Part shown: positions 46,888-56,857 of the stretch, piece by piece | Position numbering within the stretch: position 1 is the stretch's first letter | Layout of the letters: each line of letters starts with the position of its first letter | From: Brucella thiophenivorans | GTDB lineage: Bacteria > Pseudomonadota > Alphaproteobacteria > Rhizobiales > Rhizobiaceae | Direction of reading: 5' to 3' | Length of the DNA stretch: 64,000 bases | Assembly (NCBI RefSeq): GCF_002252445.1 | Contig: NZ_NNRJ01000012.1 | Coordinates: 62,001 to 126,000, forward strand | The notes under the pieces: generated by a model | Database searches by the model: none | The model's input: the letters and a program-made list of their open reading frames with translations, nothing else | What the model was told of the DNA's origin: nothing | Position numbers and translations under genes: made by a program

Positions 46888-47571
46888 ATGGACATTCGAA
46901 TCAATTCACTGCTGGCCGGAAAGATCGCACCATTGGGCGCACGGCAGGCACCGAGTGCCATTGATAAGAAGGCAGTTTCCGGCCCTGTCCGGCTTTTGCG
47001 CGATGGTCTTGAATGCGACGAGCAAGGCGACAGAAAAGTCCATGGTGGTCCTGAAAAGGCTGTTCATCATTACCCACATGATCACTATGCGCTCTGGCGC
47101 GAGGATGTCGGTGACCATCCCCATCTTGATGCAACTGGCGCTTTTGGTGAAAATATCTCAACCACCGGACTGACCGAGCACAATGTGGCTATCGGCGATC
47201 GCTTTCGCCTGGGCACAGCGGTGGTCGAGGTGTCGCAAGGCAGACAACCATGCTGGAAACTCAATGCACGCTTCGATATACCTGATATGGCAATGCGTGT
47301 GCAGAAAACCGGACGCACCGGCTGGTATTATCGGGTATTGGAAGAGGGTGTGGTCAGCGACAACTATACAATGCAGCTTGTCGAACGTTTATCGCCCGAA
47401 TGGACCCTGCACCGAGTATGGCATCTGCTATACGTCGATATGCTCAACTATGACGAGCTCGCACTGATGGCCGAGGTTCCCCACCTTGCCGACGGCTGGA
47501 AGCGTTATGCCGTCCGCCGTCTTGAAAACCGCAAGGTCGAAGACTGGTCATCGCGCCTTGAAGGCAAATAG
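46888..47571 (+). CDS. MOSC-domain protein (YiiM-like)
   Basis: The 227-residue protein has the MOSC core with conserved cysteine (VSQGRQPCWKLNARF) and the N-terminal DGDRKVHGG-like DRKVHGGPEKAVHHYP. MOSC proteins handle molybdenum-cofactor sulfur chemistry; YiiM reduces N-hydroxylated compounds. ATG 46888 follows GGGGAG. It begins 15 bp after the protease gene. Confidence 0.88.
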   Translation: MDIRINSLLAGKIAPLGARQAPSAIDKKAVSGPVRLLRDGLECDEQGDRKVHGGPEKAVHHYPHDHYALWREDVGDHPHLDATGAFGENISTTGLTEHNVAIGDRFRLGTAVVEVSQGRQPCWKLNARFDIPDMAMRVQKTGRTGWYYRVLEEGVVSDNYTMQLVERLSPEWTLHRVWHLLYVDMLNYDELALMAEVPHLADGWKRYAVRRLENRKVEDWSSRLEGK

Positions 47572-47674
47572 AGCGTGTGGCGCTTAATCGTATCCACCTC
47601 GCTCGCTCTATCCATTTGTTTTTAAGCATGTCTTTATCCCAAAATCGGTTCCCACTTTTGGGAGACATGCGCTA
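47570..47674. repeat. dispersed palindromic repeat, copy 7
   Basis: AGAGCGTGTGG at the left, and at the right the full consensus in reverse (TTTGTTTTTAAGCATGTC, CCCAAAATCGGTTCCCACTT, GGGAGACATGCGCTAG). It overlaps the TAG stop of the MOSC gene. Confidence 0.7.
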
Positions 47675-47683
47675 GGACTAACT

Positions 47684-48619
47684 TTAAGCCTGATAGGCTG
47701 CCATTTCATGCTGATCGAGCAACGCGAGCTTGAGCTTTTCCATAGCCCGGCTTTCGATTTGCCGGACGCGCTCTTTCGAAATTCCAAGCTTTTCGCCCAG
47801 CGCTTCCAGCGTCACGCCATCATCATCAAGCCTACGCTCCCGGATGATATGCAGTTCCCGCTCATTTAATGCATGAAGGGCAGTGCGCAGCCAGCTTGAA
47901 CGCCTCTCCGTATCAATGGTGCCTTCAACAACCTCATCCTGCAACGGATGATCATCAACAAGAAAATCCATCCGCGTCGATGTACCGGATTCATCATTAC
48001 TCATAGAGGCAGAAAGCGAACTATCGGAACCTGACAGCCTGCTATCCATAACCTCTACATCACTTGCCGACACACCAAGCTGTGTGGAAATCTGGCGATA
48101 AATTTCCGCCTTGCTCATTGTTTCGTCTTCCTGTGCGAGCTTCGAGCGCAGACGACGCAGATTGAAAAACAGTGATTTTTGAGCAGAACTTGTTCCGCCA
48201 CGCACAATCGACCAGTTGCGCAGGATATAATCCTGCATCGACGCTCTTATCCACCACGACGCATAGGTAGAAAAGCGCACTTCACGTTCAGGATCAAAAC
48301 GTGCAGCCGCTTCAAGCAGGCCCACATAGCCTTCCTGGATAAGGTCACTCATAGGAAGCTTGAACTTGCGAAAACGTCCGGCCATCGAAATCACCAGCCG
48401 CATATGCGAAGCTGTAATGCGATGCAGTGCCTCCTGATCCTTATGATCCTTCCAGCGGATGGCGAGGTCGCGTTCTTCGTCTCGTTCGAGGTAGGGCGCT
48501 GACATCGCATTGCGGATCATCGACTGGGGGGAGGAAGAAGCCGAGGGGAGATTGCGCATTGCCATCGGCATGCGCACCGCTGGAACTGGGGAAGAACTGC
48601 TCATGGATGACTGCTTCAT
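47684..48619 (-). CDS. rpoH2: heat-shock family sigma factor RpoH2
   Basis: The 311-residue sigma-70 group protein has an atypical Ser/Met/Pro-rich N-terminus (about 1-40) and region 2 (SDLIQEGYVGLLEAAARFDPEREVRFSTYASWWIRASMQDYIL). The RpoH-box-like QKSLFFNLRRLRSKL follows, then region 4 with LEALGEKLGISKERVRQIE. The second RpoH of rhizobia and Brucella serves stress or virulence genes. AGGAGA precedes the ATG. Confidence 0.9.
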   Translation of the reverse strand: MKQSSMSSSSPVPAVRMPMAMRNLPSASSSPQSMIRNAMSAPYLERDEERDLAIRWKDHKDQEALHRITASHMRLVISMAGRFRKFKLPMSDLIQEGYVGLLEAAARFDPEREVRFSTYASWWIRASMQDYILRNWSIVRGGTSSAQKSLFFNLRRLRSKLAQEDETMSKAEIYRQISTQLGVSASDVEVMDSRLSGSDSSLSASMSNDESGTSTRMDFLVDDHPLQDEVVEGTIDTERRSSWLRTALHALNERELHIIRERRLDDDGVTLEALGEKLGISKERVRQIESRAMEKLKLALLDQHEMAAYQA

Positions 48620-48757
48620 CTGGCTCTCCTGTTCTTGCTGCGATACTTCAGGGAAATCTAAAGCACCGAACTGAAACTATTCCAGCTCTGCAAAGAACGA
48701 TTGAACAGACGTATATTAATGTTCAAAGTTTCTTTTACAAATCTGCTCTGAGGCCAG
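48620..48757. other. rpoH2 upstream region
   Basis: This AT-rich stretch before the leftward rpoH2 gene must contain its promoter. I could not fit a convincing -35/-10 or general-stress (GGAAC/GTT) pair. Confidence 0.35.
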
Positions 48758-48759
48758 AT

Positions 48760-48832
48760 TAAAGCGTTTCATGCTTTAACTTTGCATGTCTTGATCCAAA
48801 AGCCGGTTCCAGTTTTCGGAGACATTCTCTCA
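48760..48832. repeat. dispersed palindromic repeat, copy 8
   Basis: AAAGCGTTTCATGCTTTAA, then TTTGCATGTCTTGATCCAAA and AGCCGGTTCCAGTTTTCGGA: the reverse-oriented consensus, partly degenerate. Confidence 0.6.
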
Positions 48833-48887
48833 TACGCCACAAAACAAACCCGCTATGAGCTGGTGTTGCTTCAATAACGCAAGAAGA

Positions 48888-49012
48888 GCACTCCGGTTCC
48901 ATCCAGAGTGCTATAAATATTTGACTTTACAAGAAAATAGAGAGGCAAGTCGTTTGGACAAGTATTCGACCACTCACCCAGACAAATAAAAAGCCCAGCT
49001 TAGCCGGGCTTT
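48888..49012 (-). terminator. carD terminator and second hairpin
   Basis: AGCCCAGC-tta-GCCGGGCT with T runs (48992-49014) ends the leftward carD transcript. A further stem AGCACTC/GAGTGCT (about 48888-48913) lies beyond it. Nothing else is recognisable between 48840 and 49035. Confidence 0.75.
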
Positions 49013-49035
49013 TTAGATAAGAATGCAAGCGTTTA

Positions 49036-49614
49036 TTACGCTGCTTCAACCTCATCACCTTCAACATCACCTTCGGCATCAGCCTTGGTACGTTTAGGGC
49101 TTTTCGCAAGATTTGTTTCGATAAGGCGAACAGCTTCCGTGTCGGAAAGCTTGTTTACAGCAGCGATTTCGCGCGCCATACGATCAAGGGCTGCTTCATA
49201 GAGCTGGCGCTCGGAATAGGATTGCTCTGGCTGATTATCAGCACGATGCAGATCGCGAACAACTTCAGAAATCATAATAAGATCGCCGGAATTGATCTTC
49301 GCATCATATTCCTGCGCACGACGCGACCACATAGTGCGCTTGACGCGTGCACGACCCTGTACAACTTTCAGAGCACGTTCGACATAATCGGTTTCCGACA
49401 GCTTGCGCATACCGATGCTGACAGCCTTGGCGACTGGCACCTTAAGACGCATCTTGTCTTTTTCAAAATCGATAACGAAAAGCTCAAGCTTATGGCCTGC
49501 CACTTCCTGGTCTTCGATCGCTACGATCGCACCAACGCCATGAGCTGGGTAAACGATAGACTCGCCGATCTTGAAACCCTGGCGAGCCGGAATTTTCTTC
49601 TGCTGGGATGACAT
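49036..49614 (-). CDS. carD: CarD family RNA polymerase-binding regulator
   Basis: The 192-residue protein has the CarD/TRCF N-terminal domain (FKIGESIVYPAHGVGAIVAIE, about 14-70). A helical C-terminal domain and an acidic tail (EGDVEGDEVEAA) follow. CarD stabilises open promoter complexes, for rRNA among others. It lies downstream of fdxA on the same strand. Confidence 0.92.
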   Translation of the reverse strand: MSSQQKKIPARQGFKIGESIVYPAHGVGAIVAIEDQEVAGHKLELFVIDFEKDKMRLKVPVAKAVSIGMRKLSETDYVERALKVVQGRARVKRTMWSRRAQEYDAKINSGDLIMISEVVRDLHRADNQPEQSYSERQLYEAALDRMAREIAAVNKLSDTEAVRLIETNLAKSPKRTKADAEGDVEGDEVEAA

Positions 49615-50015
49615 ACGCTCTCATACTCCCTGTTGTGCCCGGCGAAACTCACCGGCTTACACATGATTTCGACCGCGCCTCCTGGGAGAGGCACGGAAGT
49701 TATTACGGTCTTGAGCTGAAAGCGTCTCTCAGGCGCAAAATAATTAACCTGGAAAGCTTGGTGAGGAACGGATGCTGAAATCGCGATAATCCATTCCGGC
49801 GCCATACAGCCCAGTAAAAAATATAGCCCTTTCAGAGATTAACGCGTTTGCGCCACGTGTTGACGTCCAGTCACCGAAATTATCTGTGCAAGTTAACACA
49901 ATCTTGCGCAAGAATCAACAAATCGCCAAATAGAGTCATTTTGGCAACTTTTTAAGCCCAACAAACTGGCTTTAAGATCTTATTGCAGCAGGATAATTCA
50001 CCCGCAGCACGATTA
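49615..50015. other. carD upstream region
   Basis: A 401-bp gap between fdxA and carD, both leftward. It holds a stem AAGCC/GGCTT (49955-49974) and an AT-rich part near 49815-49930 with TATATTTTT-like sequence that may be the carD promoter. No gene is visible. Confidence 0.35.
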
Positions 50016-50354
50016 CTAATCGCCGGAACCGGGTTCTGCCGAGAAGAACTGTTCAAGCTTGCCTGAAACGCCATCCATTTCCTTGGCTTCCGGAAGCTCA
50101 TCCTTCTTTGCAGTCAGATTTGGCCACTTCGTTGAATATTCAGCATTCAGCTCAAGCCACTTGTCGAGGCCAGGCTCAGTATCGGGGCTGATGGCTTCTG
50201 CAGGGCATTCCGGTTCACAAACGCCACAATCGATGCATTCGTCTGGATTGATGACGAGCATGTTCTCGCCCTCATAGAAGCAATCGACCGGACAAACCTC
50301 GACGCAGTCCGTATATTTGCAACGAATGCAATTATCGGTCACGACATAAGTCAT
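50016..50354 (-). CDS. fdxA: seven-iron ferredoxin FdxA
   Basis: The 112-residue protein has the FdxA cysteine pattern: [21 protein letters not shown] (3Fe-4S plus 4Fe-4S) and [18 protein letters not shown]-terminal extension common in rhizobial FdxA follows. It carries low-potential electrons for unidentified partners. CAGGAG precedes the ATG. A perfect BioR box lies 41 bp upstream. Confidence 0.95.
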   Translation of the reverse strand: MTYVVTDNCIRCKYTDCVEVCPVDCFYEGENMLVINPDECIDCGVCEPECPAEAISPDTEPGLDKWLELNAEYSTKWPNLTAKKDELPEAKEMDGVSGKLEQFFSAEPGSGD

Positions 50355-50395
50355 TGTCCAGCTCCTGTTGCCACTCTCTCATTTCAAGAGGCAGC

Positions 50396-50405
50396 TTATC
50401 TATAA
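50396..50405. promoter_or_regulatory. BioR box upstream of fdxA
   Basis: TTATCTATAA, identical to the bioR and bioY operators, lies 41 bp before the fdxA ATG and overlaps a possible -10 (TATAGA on the minus strand). The rest of the 358-bp gap (50355-50712) shows no gene. Confidence 0.55.
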
Positions 50406-50712
50406 TGAACTGGCTTCTAGCCAATCAGATCGAACATCTGAATGGCTTCGCTCCGCTCACGACATATGTGTCACGCATATGGTGTTACGGCGTGTGGCTT
50501 GCTTGCCAGCTCATGCCCTTGCAATCGCCAACGGTGAGGTAACGACTTTATCGCCCCATGACAAGGGTCGAAACGACGCAATATCAACATGTCACGAACA
50601 TCTGAAACGACATTCCATTTATAACGAGAAAGACGAAAATAGCTTTCAATTTAAGGCTTTAATACGCAATTTATGTCGCGCCGAATGGCTGTCCTGCGGC
50701 ATCGCGTCCGCA

Positions 50713-51099
50713 TCATTGACCGCGCAAACGGTCCGTTTCGCGACGTTCTTTCTTTGTCGGTCGCCCTGCACCGCTTTCGCGCTGTGGCTTCACCGCTTCT
50801 ATATCGTTGGATTGTTGCGTTGGTTTGGGCGTCATATCTTCATAAAGAAGCTGCGCTTCGGGGGCTGGGCCACGCCGTTCTCCAGGGGCCAAAACCTTGT
50901 AGACCAAAATATGCCGATCAAGCGTAATAGTCAGAACATCGCCAATCTTCAACTGATAAGCAGCCTGATCGATCTTTCCGCTGTTAACCCGGACTTTACC
51001 GCCAGCGGCGAGTTTCGCCGCCAGCGATCTTGATTTAACCACGCGTGCAAAGAACAGCCACTTATCAATGCGCTGTCTTGCAATCGCTTCAGTCACCAT
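50713..51099 (-). CDS. S4-domain RNA-binding protein (HslR-like)
   Basis: The 128-residue protein has an S4 fold at its N-terminus (RIDKWLFFARVVKSRSLAAKLAAGGKVRVNSGKI, about 9-42) and a basic tail (GRPTKKERRETDRLRGQ). HslR-type proteins rescue stalled 50S subunits carrying peptidyl-tRNA. Its ATG is one base after the helicase stop, so the two are co-translated. Confidence 0.9.
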   Translation of the reverse strand: MVTEAIARQRIDKWLFFARVVKSRSLAAKLAAGGKVRVNSGKIDQAAYQLKIGDVLTITLDRHILVYKVLAPGERRGPAPEAQLLYEDMTPKPTQQSNDIEAVKPQRESGAGRPTKKERRETDRLRGQ

Positions 51100-51100
51100 C

Positions 51101-54100
51101 TTACTTCTTCATCTGCTCCTTAAGAGCAAGAAGCTTGGCAAAGGGCGAATCGGGGTCAACGCGAACCGGACGCTCCTGCTCGACGCGCTTGTTGCCCTGT
51201 GGAGCAGCGTGGTCGCGCTTTGGCGGGCGATTGCGATCACCATCACGCGGCTTACCCTTAAAGCCTTCACGCTTGTTGTTCTGACCGCGATCCTGGCCTT
51301 CACCATCACGGCTGCGACGCGGTTTGTCGAACCTTTTACCGCCACCACGGTTTTCACGTGCGCCCTGTTCTTCGCCAGTGTCCGACTTGCGAGCTTCGCC
51401 GGAAACATTCGGACCCGCTCCTTCTTGCGCTTGACCACCCTGTTGCGGGCGATTGTTGCGCTGACGGTTCTGATCCTGATTGCGATTGCGCCCTTCAAAG
51501 CGACCCTGACGCCACAGCAGAACTGGTTTCGGCTCTTCCACCGGTGCTGCTGCTGTTTCGGCAACGGCTTCAACGGCTGACGAAACTGGTGCAGGAACAG
51601 GCTCTGCTGCGGGAATCGCAGGCTTAGCTTCGCTAACTGATACAGTAGCCGAGACGGCTGGCTTGAAGACAGTATCTTCAACAACTGTCTCAGCTTGCGC
51701 AGCAGAAGCTGCCGCAAATGCATCAAGTTCGGCAAGCTTTGCAGTGACCGCCGCCGCATCCATGGGGTCCTGACGATAGCCAAGGCTCTTCAGGATCTCT
51801 TCCATATCTTCGGTGGTTGCACCAAGAATGGACATCATAGCCGGCGTTACGATGAAACGTCCGCCATCATATGCGCCTTCCGGACGCATGCCCGACCCCG
51901 GACGCCACGCCAGTGCCGGACGAATAAGATCGGCAAGCCGTTCCAGAATATCGATACGCACAGCACGACGACCCAGCACGCGATAGCCTGCAAGAACATA
52001 GAACTGTTGATTGAACGACGGATCGACGACAACAGATGTACGACCAGCAGCCAGCACATTGACCACATCGCCATAGCCTACGGCTTCACGACCATCGTTT
52101 TTCAATGCCCATAGCAACGTAATAAGTCCAGCCGGAGCGGGCTTGAGCAACATCGGCATGAAAACGTGATAAGCGCCAAAGCGTACACCCAGACGACGAA
52201 GCGCTGCACGTGAATCCTGATCAAGACCACGCACTTCTTCAGCCACATCGCGGCGCTGAAGAATACCAAGGCTTTCGACAATACGGAACGCCAGACCGCG
52301 CGTCATGCCGGTCAGGGCATCCGCAGCACTCAGATCGGTCAAAGGCTTCAATACGGTTTCGATGTGATGCGCAACAAAACGCTCGATTCGGGCCGCAACC
52401 TTGTCACGCGCTGGGCCAGTCAACTGCTCATCCGCTAAGATGATCGCACGTGGCTTGAGCACATGATCGGCGGCAACCAGCGTTGCAACCGTTGCGCCAA
52501 CCCAGCGCAATACGCCATCTGACCCAAGCGCAAAATCGCCATTGGGTGCCGCAGAAAACCGCTCTGCACGACGTTCAAACTCGGCGGCAAGCGCCTTTTG
52601 TGCTGCCGTTTTCACGGCTTTTGCATCCGGGCCTTCTGCCTGAACATCGGCAGTGAACCGGAAACCTTCCAGTTGCCCAACATTGTGGCCCTCGACAATA
52701 ACGTCACCGGCCGGGCTGATATCTGCTTCTAGCATGGCATTCTCTCTTAGGCGCCTCATAAGCACGCTTGTCCTGCGGTCTACAAAGCGTTTCGTCAATC
52801 TTTCATGCAGCGCATCGGACAATCTGTCCTCAATTTCGCGCGTCTTTTCCTGCCAGTGTGTCGGATCGGCAAGCCATCCCGGCCTATGCGACACAAAAGT
52901 CCAGGTGCGGATTTGCGCCACGCGGTGAGACAGAGTGTCGATTTCCCCCTCTGTACTGTCGGCGCGGCGCACTTGTTCGCTCATATAATCTTCATCAACG
53001 CTCCCTCGGCGGATCAGATCCTGATAAATGGTTGCTATGATATCGGCATGTTGTGCCGGCGCAATCTTACGATAATCGGGGAGCGCACAGGTATCCCACA
53101 ATAGTTCGATACGCGCAGGCGTTGTAGCAAGCCGCACAATGTCTTCGTCTTTCGACAAATTTTCAAGCGCCTGTTGATCAACAGCAGGCAAAGCTTTGGT
53201 CAGGCCGACAATCGGCGTCGGCGTTTCCAGAGAATAACGCAAATTATTGAGCGTTGAGAAGTCAAAACGGCCAGTTCGCCATTGCAAAACTTTTACCGGG
53301 TCAAAATCATGGGCTTCCACCCGTTCTACCAACTCATCATCGAGTGGCTGAACCTGTCCAGTCACGCCAAAAGTGCCATCGCGCAGATGACGACCAGCGC
53401 GACCAGCAATCTGTCCCACCTCGGCGGGCGTCAGATCGCGGTACTGATAACCGTCAAATTTACGTTTCTGCGCAAAAGCAACATGATCGACATCCAGATT
53501 AAGCCCCATACCAATGGCATCGGTCGCAACCAGAAAATCGACATCCCCCGACTGATACAGTTCGACCTGCGCATTGCGCGTACGTGGGCTCAATGCACCC
53601 ATGACAACCGCCGCGCCACCGCGCTGACGGCGGATCAACTCTGCAATTGCATAAACTTCATCAGCCGAGAAAGCGACAATGGCCGAACGGTTAGGCAGGC
53701 GGATAATCTTCTTTGAACCCGCATAGCTGAGGTGCGACAGGCGCGGACGCGTCACAACAGTAATGCCACGCAAGAGCTTTTCCAGAATGCCGCGCATGGT
53801 GCCAGCACCCAGCAGCAGCGTTTCCTGTTTCCCGCGCAGATGCAAAATACGGTCTGTAAAAATATGTCCGCGTTCGAGATCACCCGCGAGCTGCACTTCG
53901 TCGATCGCCACAAACGGCATATCTGTGCGGCGCGGCATGGCCTCAACGGTGCAAACAGAATAACGCGAGGTAGGCGGCGTGATTTTTTCTTCGCCGGTGA
54001 TCAGCGATACGTTGGCAGCCCCGACCTTTTCAACCACACGATTATAGACTTCACGTGCAAGCAGGCGCAGCGGAAGACCAATCATGCCGCTGCCATGCGA

Positions 54101-54214
54101 TAGCATACGCTCAATGGCGAGATGCGTCTTGCCGGTATTTGTCGGTCCCAGCACCGCTGTAACACCGCGGCCGCTCAAGGTCAGCGGCAGATCATGGGCA
54201 GGGAGTTGATTCAT
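51101..54214 (-). CDS. SUV3-like DExH helicase
   Basis: The 1037-residue protein begins with a SUV3-type helicase core: GPTNTGKTH (Walker A, about 25-33), AIDEVQLAGD (motif II) and QIAGRAGRH (motif VI). A long helical middle follows. The last 120 residues are low complexity, rich in Arg, Asn, Gln and Gly (RGQ and RNRQ patterns), likely RNA-binding and disordered. SUV3 works with RNA-degrading complexes in mitochondria, so an RNA turnover role is plausible. The ATG at 54214 is preferred over an upstream start at 54268. Confidence 0.88.
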   Translation of the reverse strand: MNQLPAHDLPLTLSGRGVTAVLGPTNTGKTHLAIERMLSHGSGMIGLPLRLLAREVYNRVVEKVGAANVSLITGEEKITPPTSRYSVCTVEAMPRRTDMPFVAIDEVQLAGDLERGHIFTDRILHLRGKQETLLLGAGTMRGILEKLLRGITVVTRPRLSHLSYAGSKKIIRLPNRSAIVAFSADEVYAIAELIRRQRGGAAVVMGALSPRTRNAQVELYQSGDVDFLVATDAIGMGLNLDVDHVAFAQKRKFDGYQYRDLTPAEVGQIAGRAGRHLRDGTFGVTGQVQPLDDELVERVEAHDFDPVKVLQWRTGRFDFSTLNNLRYSLETPTPIVGLTKALPAVDQQALENLSKDEDIVRLATTPARIELLWDTCALPDYRKIAPAQHADIIATIYQDLIRRGSVDEDYMSEQVRRADSTEGEIDTLSHRVAQIRTWTFVSHRPGWLADPTHWQEKTREIEDRLSDALHERLTKRFVDRRTSVLMRRLRENAMLEADISPAGDVIVEGHNVGQLEGFRFTADVQAEGPDAKAVKTAAQKALAAEFERRAERFSAAPNGDFALGSDGVLRWVGATVATLVAADHVLKPRAIILADEQLTGPARDKVAARIERFVAHHIETVLKPLTDLSAADALTGMTRGLAFRIVESLGILQRRDVAEEVRGLDQDSRAALRRLGVRFGAYHVFMPMLLKPAPAGLITLLWALKNDGREAVGYGDVVNVLAAGRTSVVVDPSFNQQFYVLAGYRVLGRRAVRIDILERLADLIRPALAWRPGSGMRPEGAYDGGRFIVTPAMMSILGATTEDMEEILKSLGYRQDPMDAAAVTAKLAELDAFAAASAAQAETVVEDTVFKPAVSATVSVSEAKPAIPAAEPVPAPVSSAVEAVAETAAAPVEEPKPVLLWRQGRFEGRNRNQDQNRQRNNRPQQGGQAQEGAGPNVSGEARKSDTGEEQGARENRGGGKRFDKPRRSRDGEGQDRGQNNKREGFKGKPRDGDRNRPPKRDHAAPQGNKRVEQERPVRVDPDSPFAKLLALKEQMKK

Positions 54215-54457
54215 GCCAATAATAGAATTCCCGGAACACAAGCCATAGTTAGGACAATGCGATAGCACTATATGACTTGAGCCGAAAGCGCTCCTGTTAA
54301 GTTTCGATCTGTGTTTTTAGACCGTAAAAGCAGTTTCTTTGATCGGCATCTGAAAAAGAACAAAACGGCTTTCAAATGACGGATAATCTCGAAACCCCAG
54401 ATTCGATATAAGTTATGGCCGTCTCTGCACGTTAACAAACACTTGTTTTAATAAATG

Positions 54458-54472
54458 GAACGACTCTGGAAC
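54458..54472. promoter_or_regulatory. LexA (SOS) box
   Basis: GAACGACTCTGGAAC is a perfect GAAC-N7-GAAC direct repeat, which reads GTTC-N7-GTTC on the minus strand, the alphaproteobacterial LexA site. It lies 244 bp upstream of the helicase start, in the reading direction of that gene. Confidence 0.5.
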
Positions 54473-54489
54473 GAATCGGCGACGAATCG
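54469..54489. repeat. 21-bp direct repeat, copy A, with GANTC sites
   Basis: The core ACGAATCGGCGACGAATCG occurs here and again 281 bp away. With GACTC at 54462, the GANTC sites start at 54462, 54473 and 54484, exactly 11 bp apart. GANTC is the CcrM methylation target. Confidence 0.7.
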
Positions 54490-54749
54490 ATGATAAGGTA
54501 GTTTTCACTTTTTGTTCACGGCAACATTTAGTGGTTGAGCCTCGCAATTCAACCATATGATGAATCATCTGTGTTAAGTTTTAGGCTAGCAGAAGCGCAA
54601 ATTGCCGGCTTCGTTAACCTTTGCTTTTCGGACCCGCAAATAACGAACATACGAACGGCGTGCATTCATAAATTATCAATTGTTCCTTATAGTTAGTTAA
54701 AATTTCAGAGCCTAAAATCTCATTTTCATTAATCTTCAGGTCAAAGGCA

Positions 54750-54770
54750 GAACGAATCGGCGACGAATCG
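54750..54770. repeat. 21-bp direct repeat, copy B, with GANTC sites
   Basis: Identical to copy A over 21 bp, with GANTC at 54754, 54765 and 54773. The following 60 bp resemble those after copy A (TTTGTTC, then CACAT/ACAT and TAGTTT), pointing to an old duplication of about 85 bp. Confidence 0.7.
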
Positions 54771-54833
54771 TTGATTCAATTTCTTTCTCGCTTTGTTCTC
54801 ACCACATATGGTAGTTTTTGCGCGTCTGTGACC

Positions 54834-54861
54834 ATAGAGCGGCACTCATTTGCCGCTCTAT
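54834..54861. terminator. 11-bp perfect hairpin
   Basis: ATAGAGCGGCA/TGCCGCTCTAT with a 6-base loop. It may end the leftward phbA transcript, whose stop is 40 bp away. The T-rich side (ATTTC) lies on the plus strand, so it could equally end a rightward transcript from the repeat region. Confidence 0.5.
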
Positions 54862-54899
54862 TTCAAATTCACGCGAAATAAGCGTTAACTTTTGAGTGT

Positions 54900-56261
<1,362 letters not shown>

Positions 56262-56284
56262 TTATGCAAACAGAGGAGATCGAC

Positions 56285-56716
56285 ATGCCATCACTAACAC
56301 TTGACAAGGTCAATTCCATTATTGCCGCAGCTTTTTCCAAAGCAGCTGAGCTACGACTCAAACCAATCGCTGTCTCTGTTTTAGATGCGGGTGGACACCT
56401 TAAAGCCTTCCAGCGGCAGGATGGGACGTCGATTCTTCGTTTCGAAATCGCATCCGGCAAGGCCTTTGGCGCGCTGTCCGTGGGCGCCGGATCACGTTGG
56501 CTACACAATCAGGCAAAAGAACGTCCGCATTTTCTCGAAGGTCTGTCCAATGTTTCAGGAGGAAGAATCGTTCCCGTTCCCGGCGGCGTGCTCATCAAAA
56601 ATGCCGAAAATGAAATTATAGGGGCTGTCGGCATTTCCGGCGACACATCGGATAATGATGAACTTACCGCTATCGCTGGCATTCAAGCTGCAGGTTTCGA
56701 AGCAGACGCTGGCTAA
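56285..56716 (+). CDS. GlcG/HbpS family protein
   Basis: The 143-residue protein has the DUF336 pattern: AVSVLDAGGHLKAFQRQDG, SGKAFGAL and VPVPGGVLIKN..IIGAVGISGD. Members bind heme or cobalamin-like ligands, or serve glycolate use; the role here is unknown. GAGGAG before ATG 56285 makes it the likely start over 56264. Confidence 0.88.
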   Translation: MPSLTLDKVNSIIAAAFSKAAELRLKPIAVSVLDAGGHLKAFQRQDGTSILRFEIASGKAFGALSVGAGSRWLHNQAKERPHFLEGLSNVSGGRIVPVPGGVLIKNAENEIIGAVGISGDTSDNDELTAIAGIQAAGFEADAG

Positions 56717-56786
56717 TATCCTCTGCGTGGAACCAAAAGACTGTCTGTAATCTCAGGTCTTCACATTCCAAGAATATCAACAAAAG

Positions 56787-56822
56787 AAAACGCCGCTTCC
56801 GGTTACCGGAAACGGCGTTTTT
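56787..56822. terminator. bidirectional terminator
   Basis: AAAACGCCGCTTCCGG/CCGGAAACGGCGTTTTT (one mismatch) lies between the converging GlcG-like gene and rpmF. Confidence 0.85.
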
Positions 56823-56857
56823 GAAAAATCATCCTTCAGCTGCAAAGCAGCTTAAGA

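Larger units (their letters stand above)
54215..54899. other. 685-bp intergenic region with repeats
   Basis: The gap lies upstream of the leftward helicase and downstream of the leftward phbA. It is AT-rich, has no open frame of note, and holds an SOS box, two copies of a 21-bp direct repeat, eight GANTC sites (54400-54777) and a hairpin near 54848. Confidence 0.6.

Noticed and set aside
48620-48757. General-stress (EcfG) promoter before rpoH2
   Set aside because: GGAA- and GTT-like pieces are present, but the spacing does not fit 16-17 bp.
50368-51033. 221-codon plus-strand frame upstream of fdxA
   Set aside because: It runs opposite the S4-domain gene, its composition is unlike the neighbours and it matches no family.
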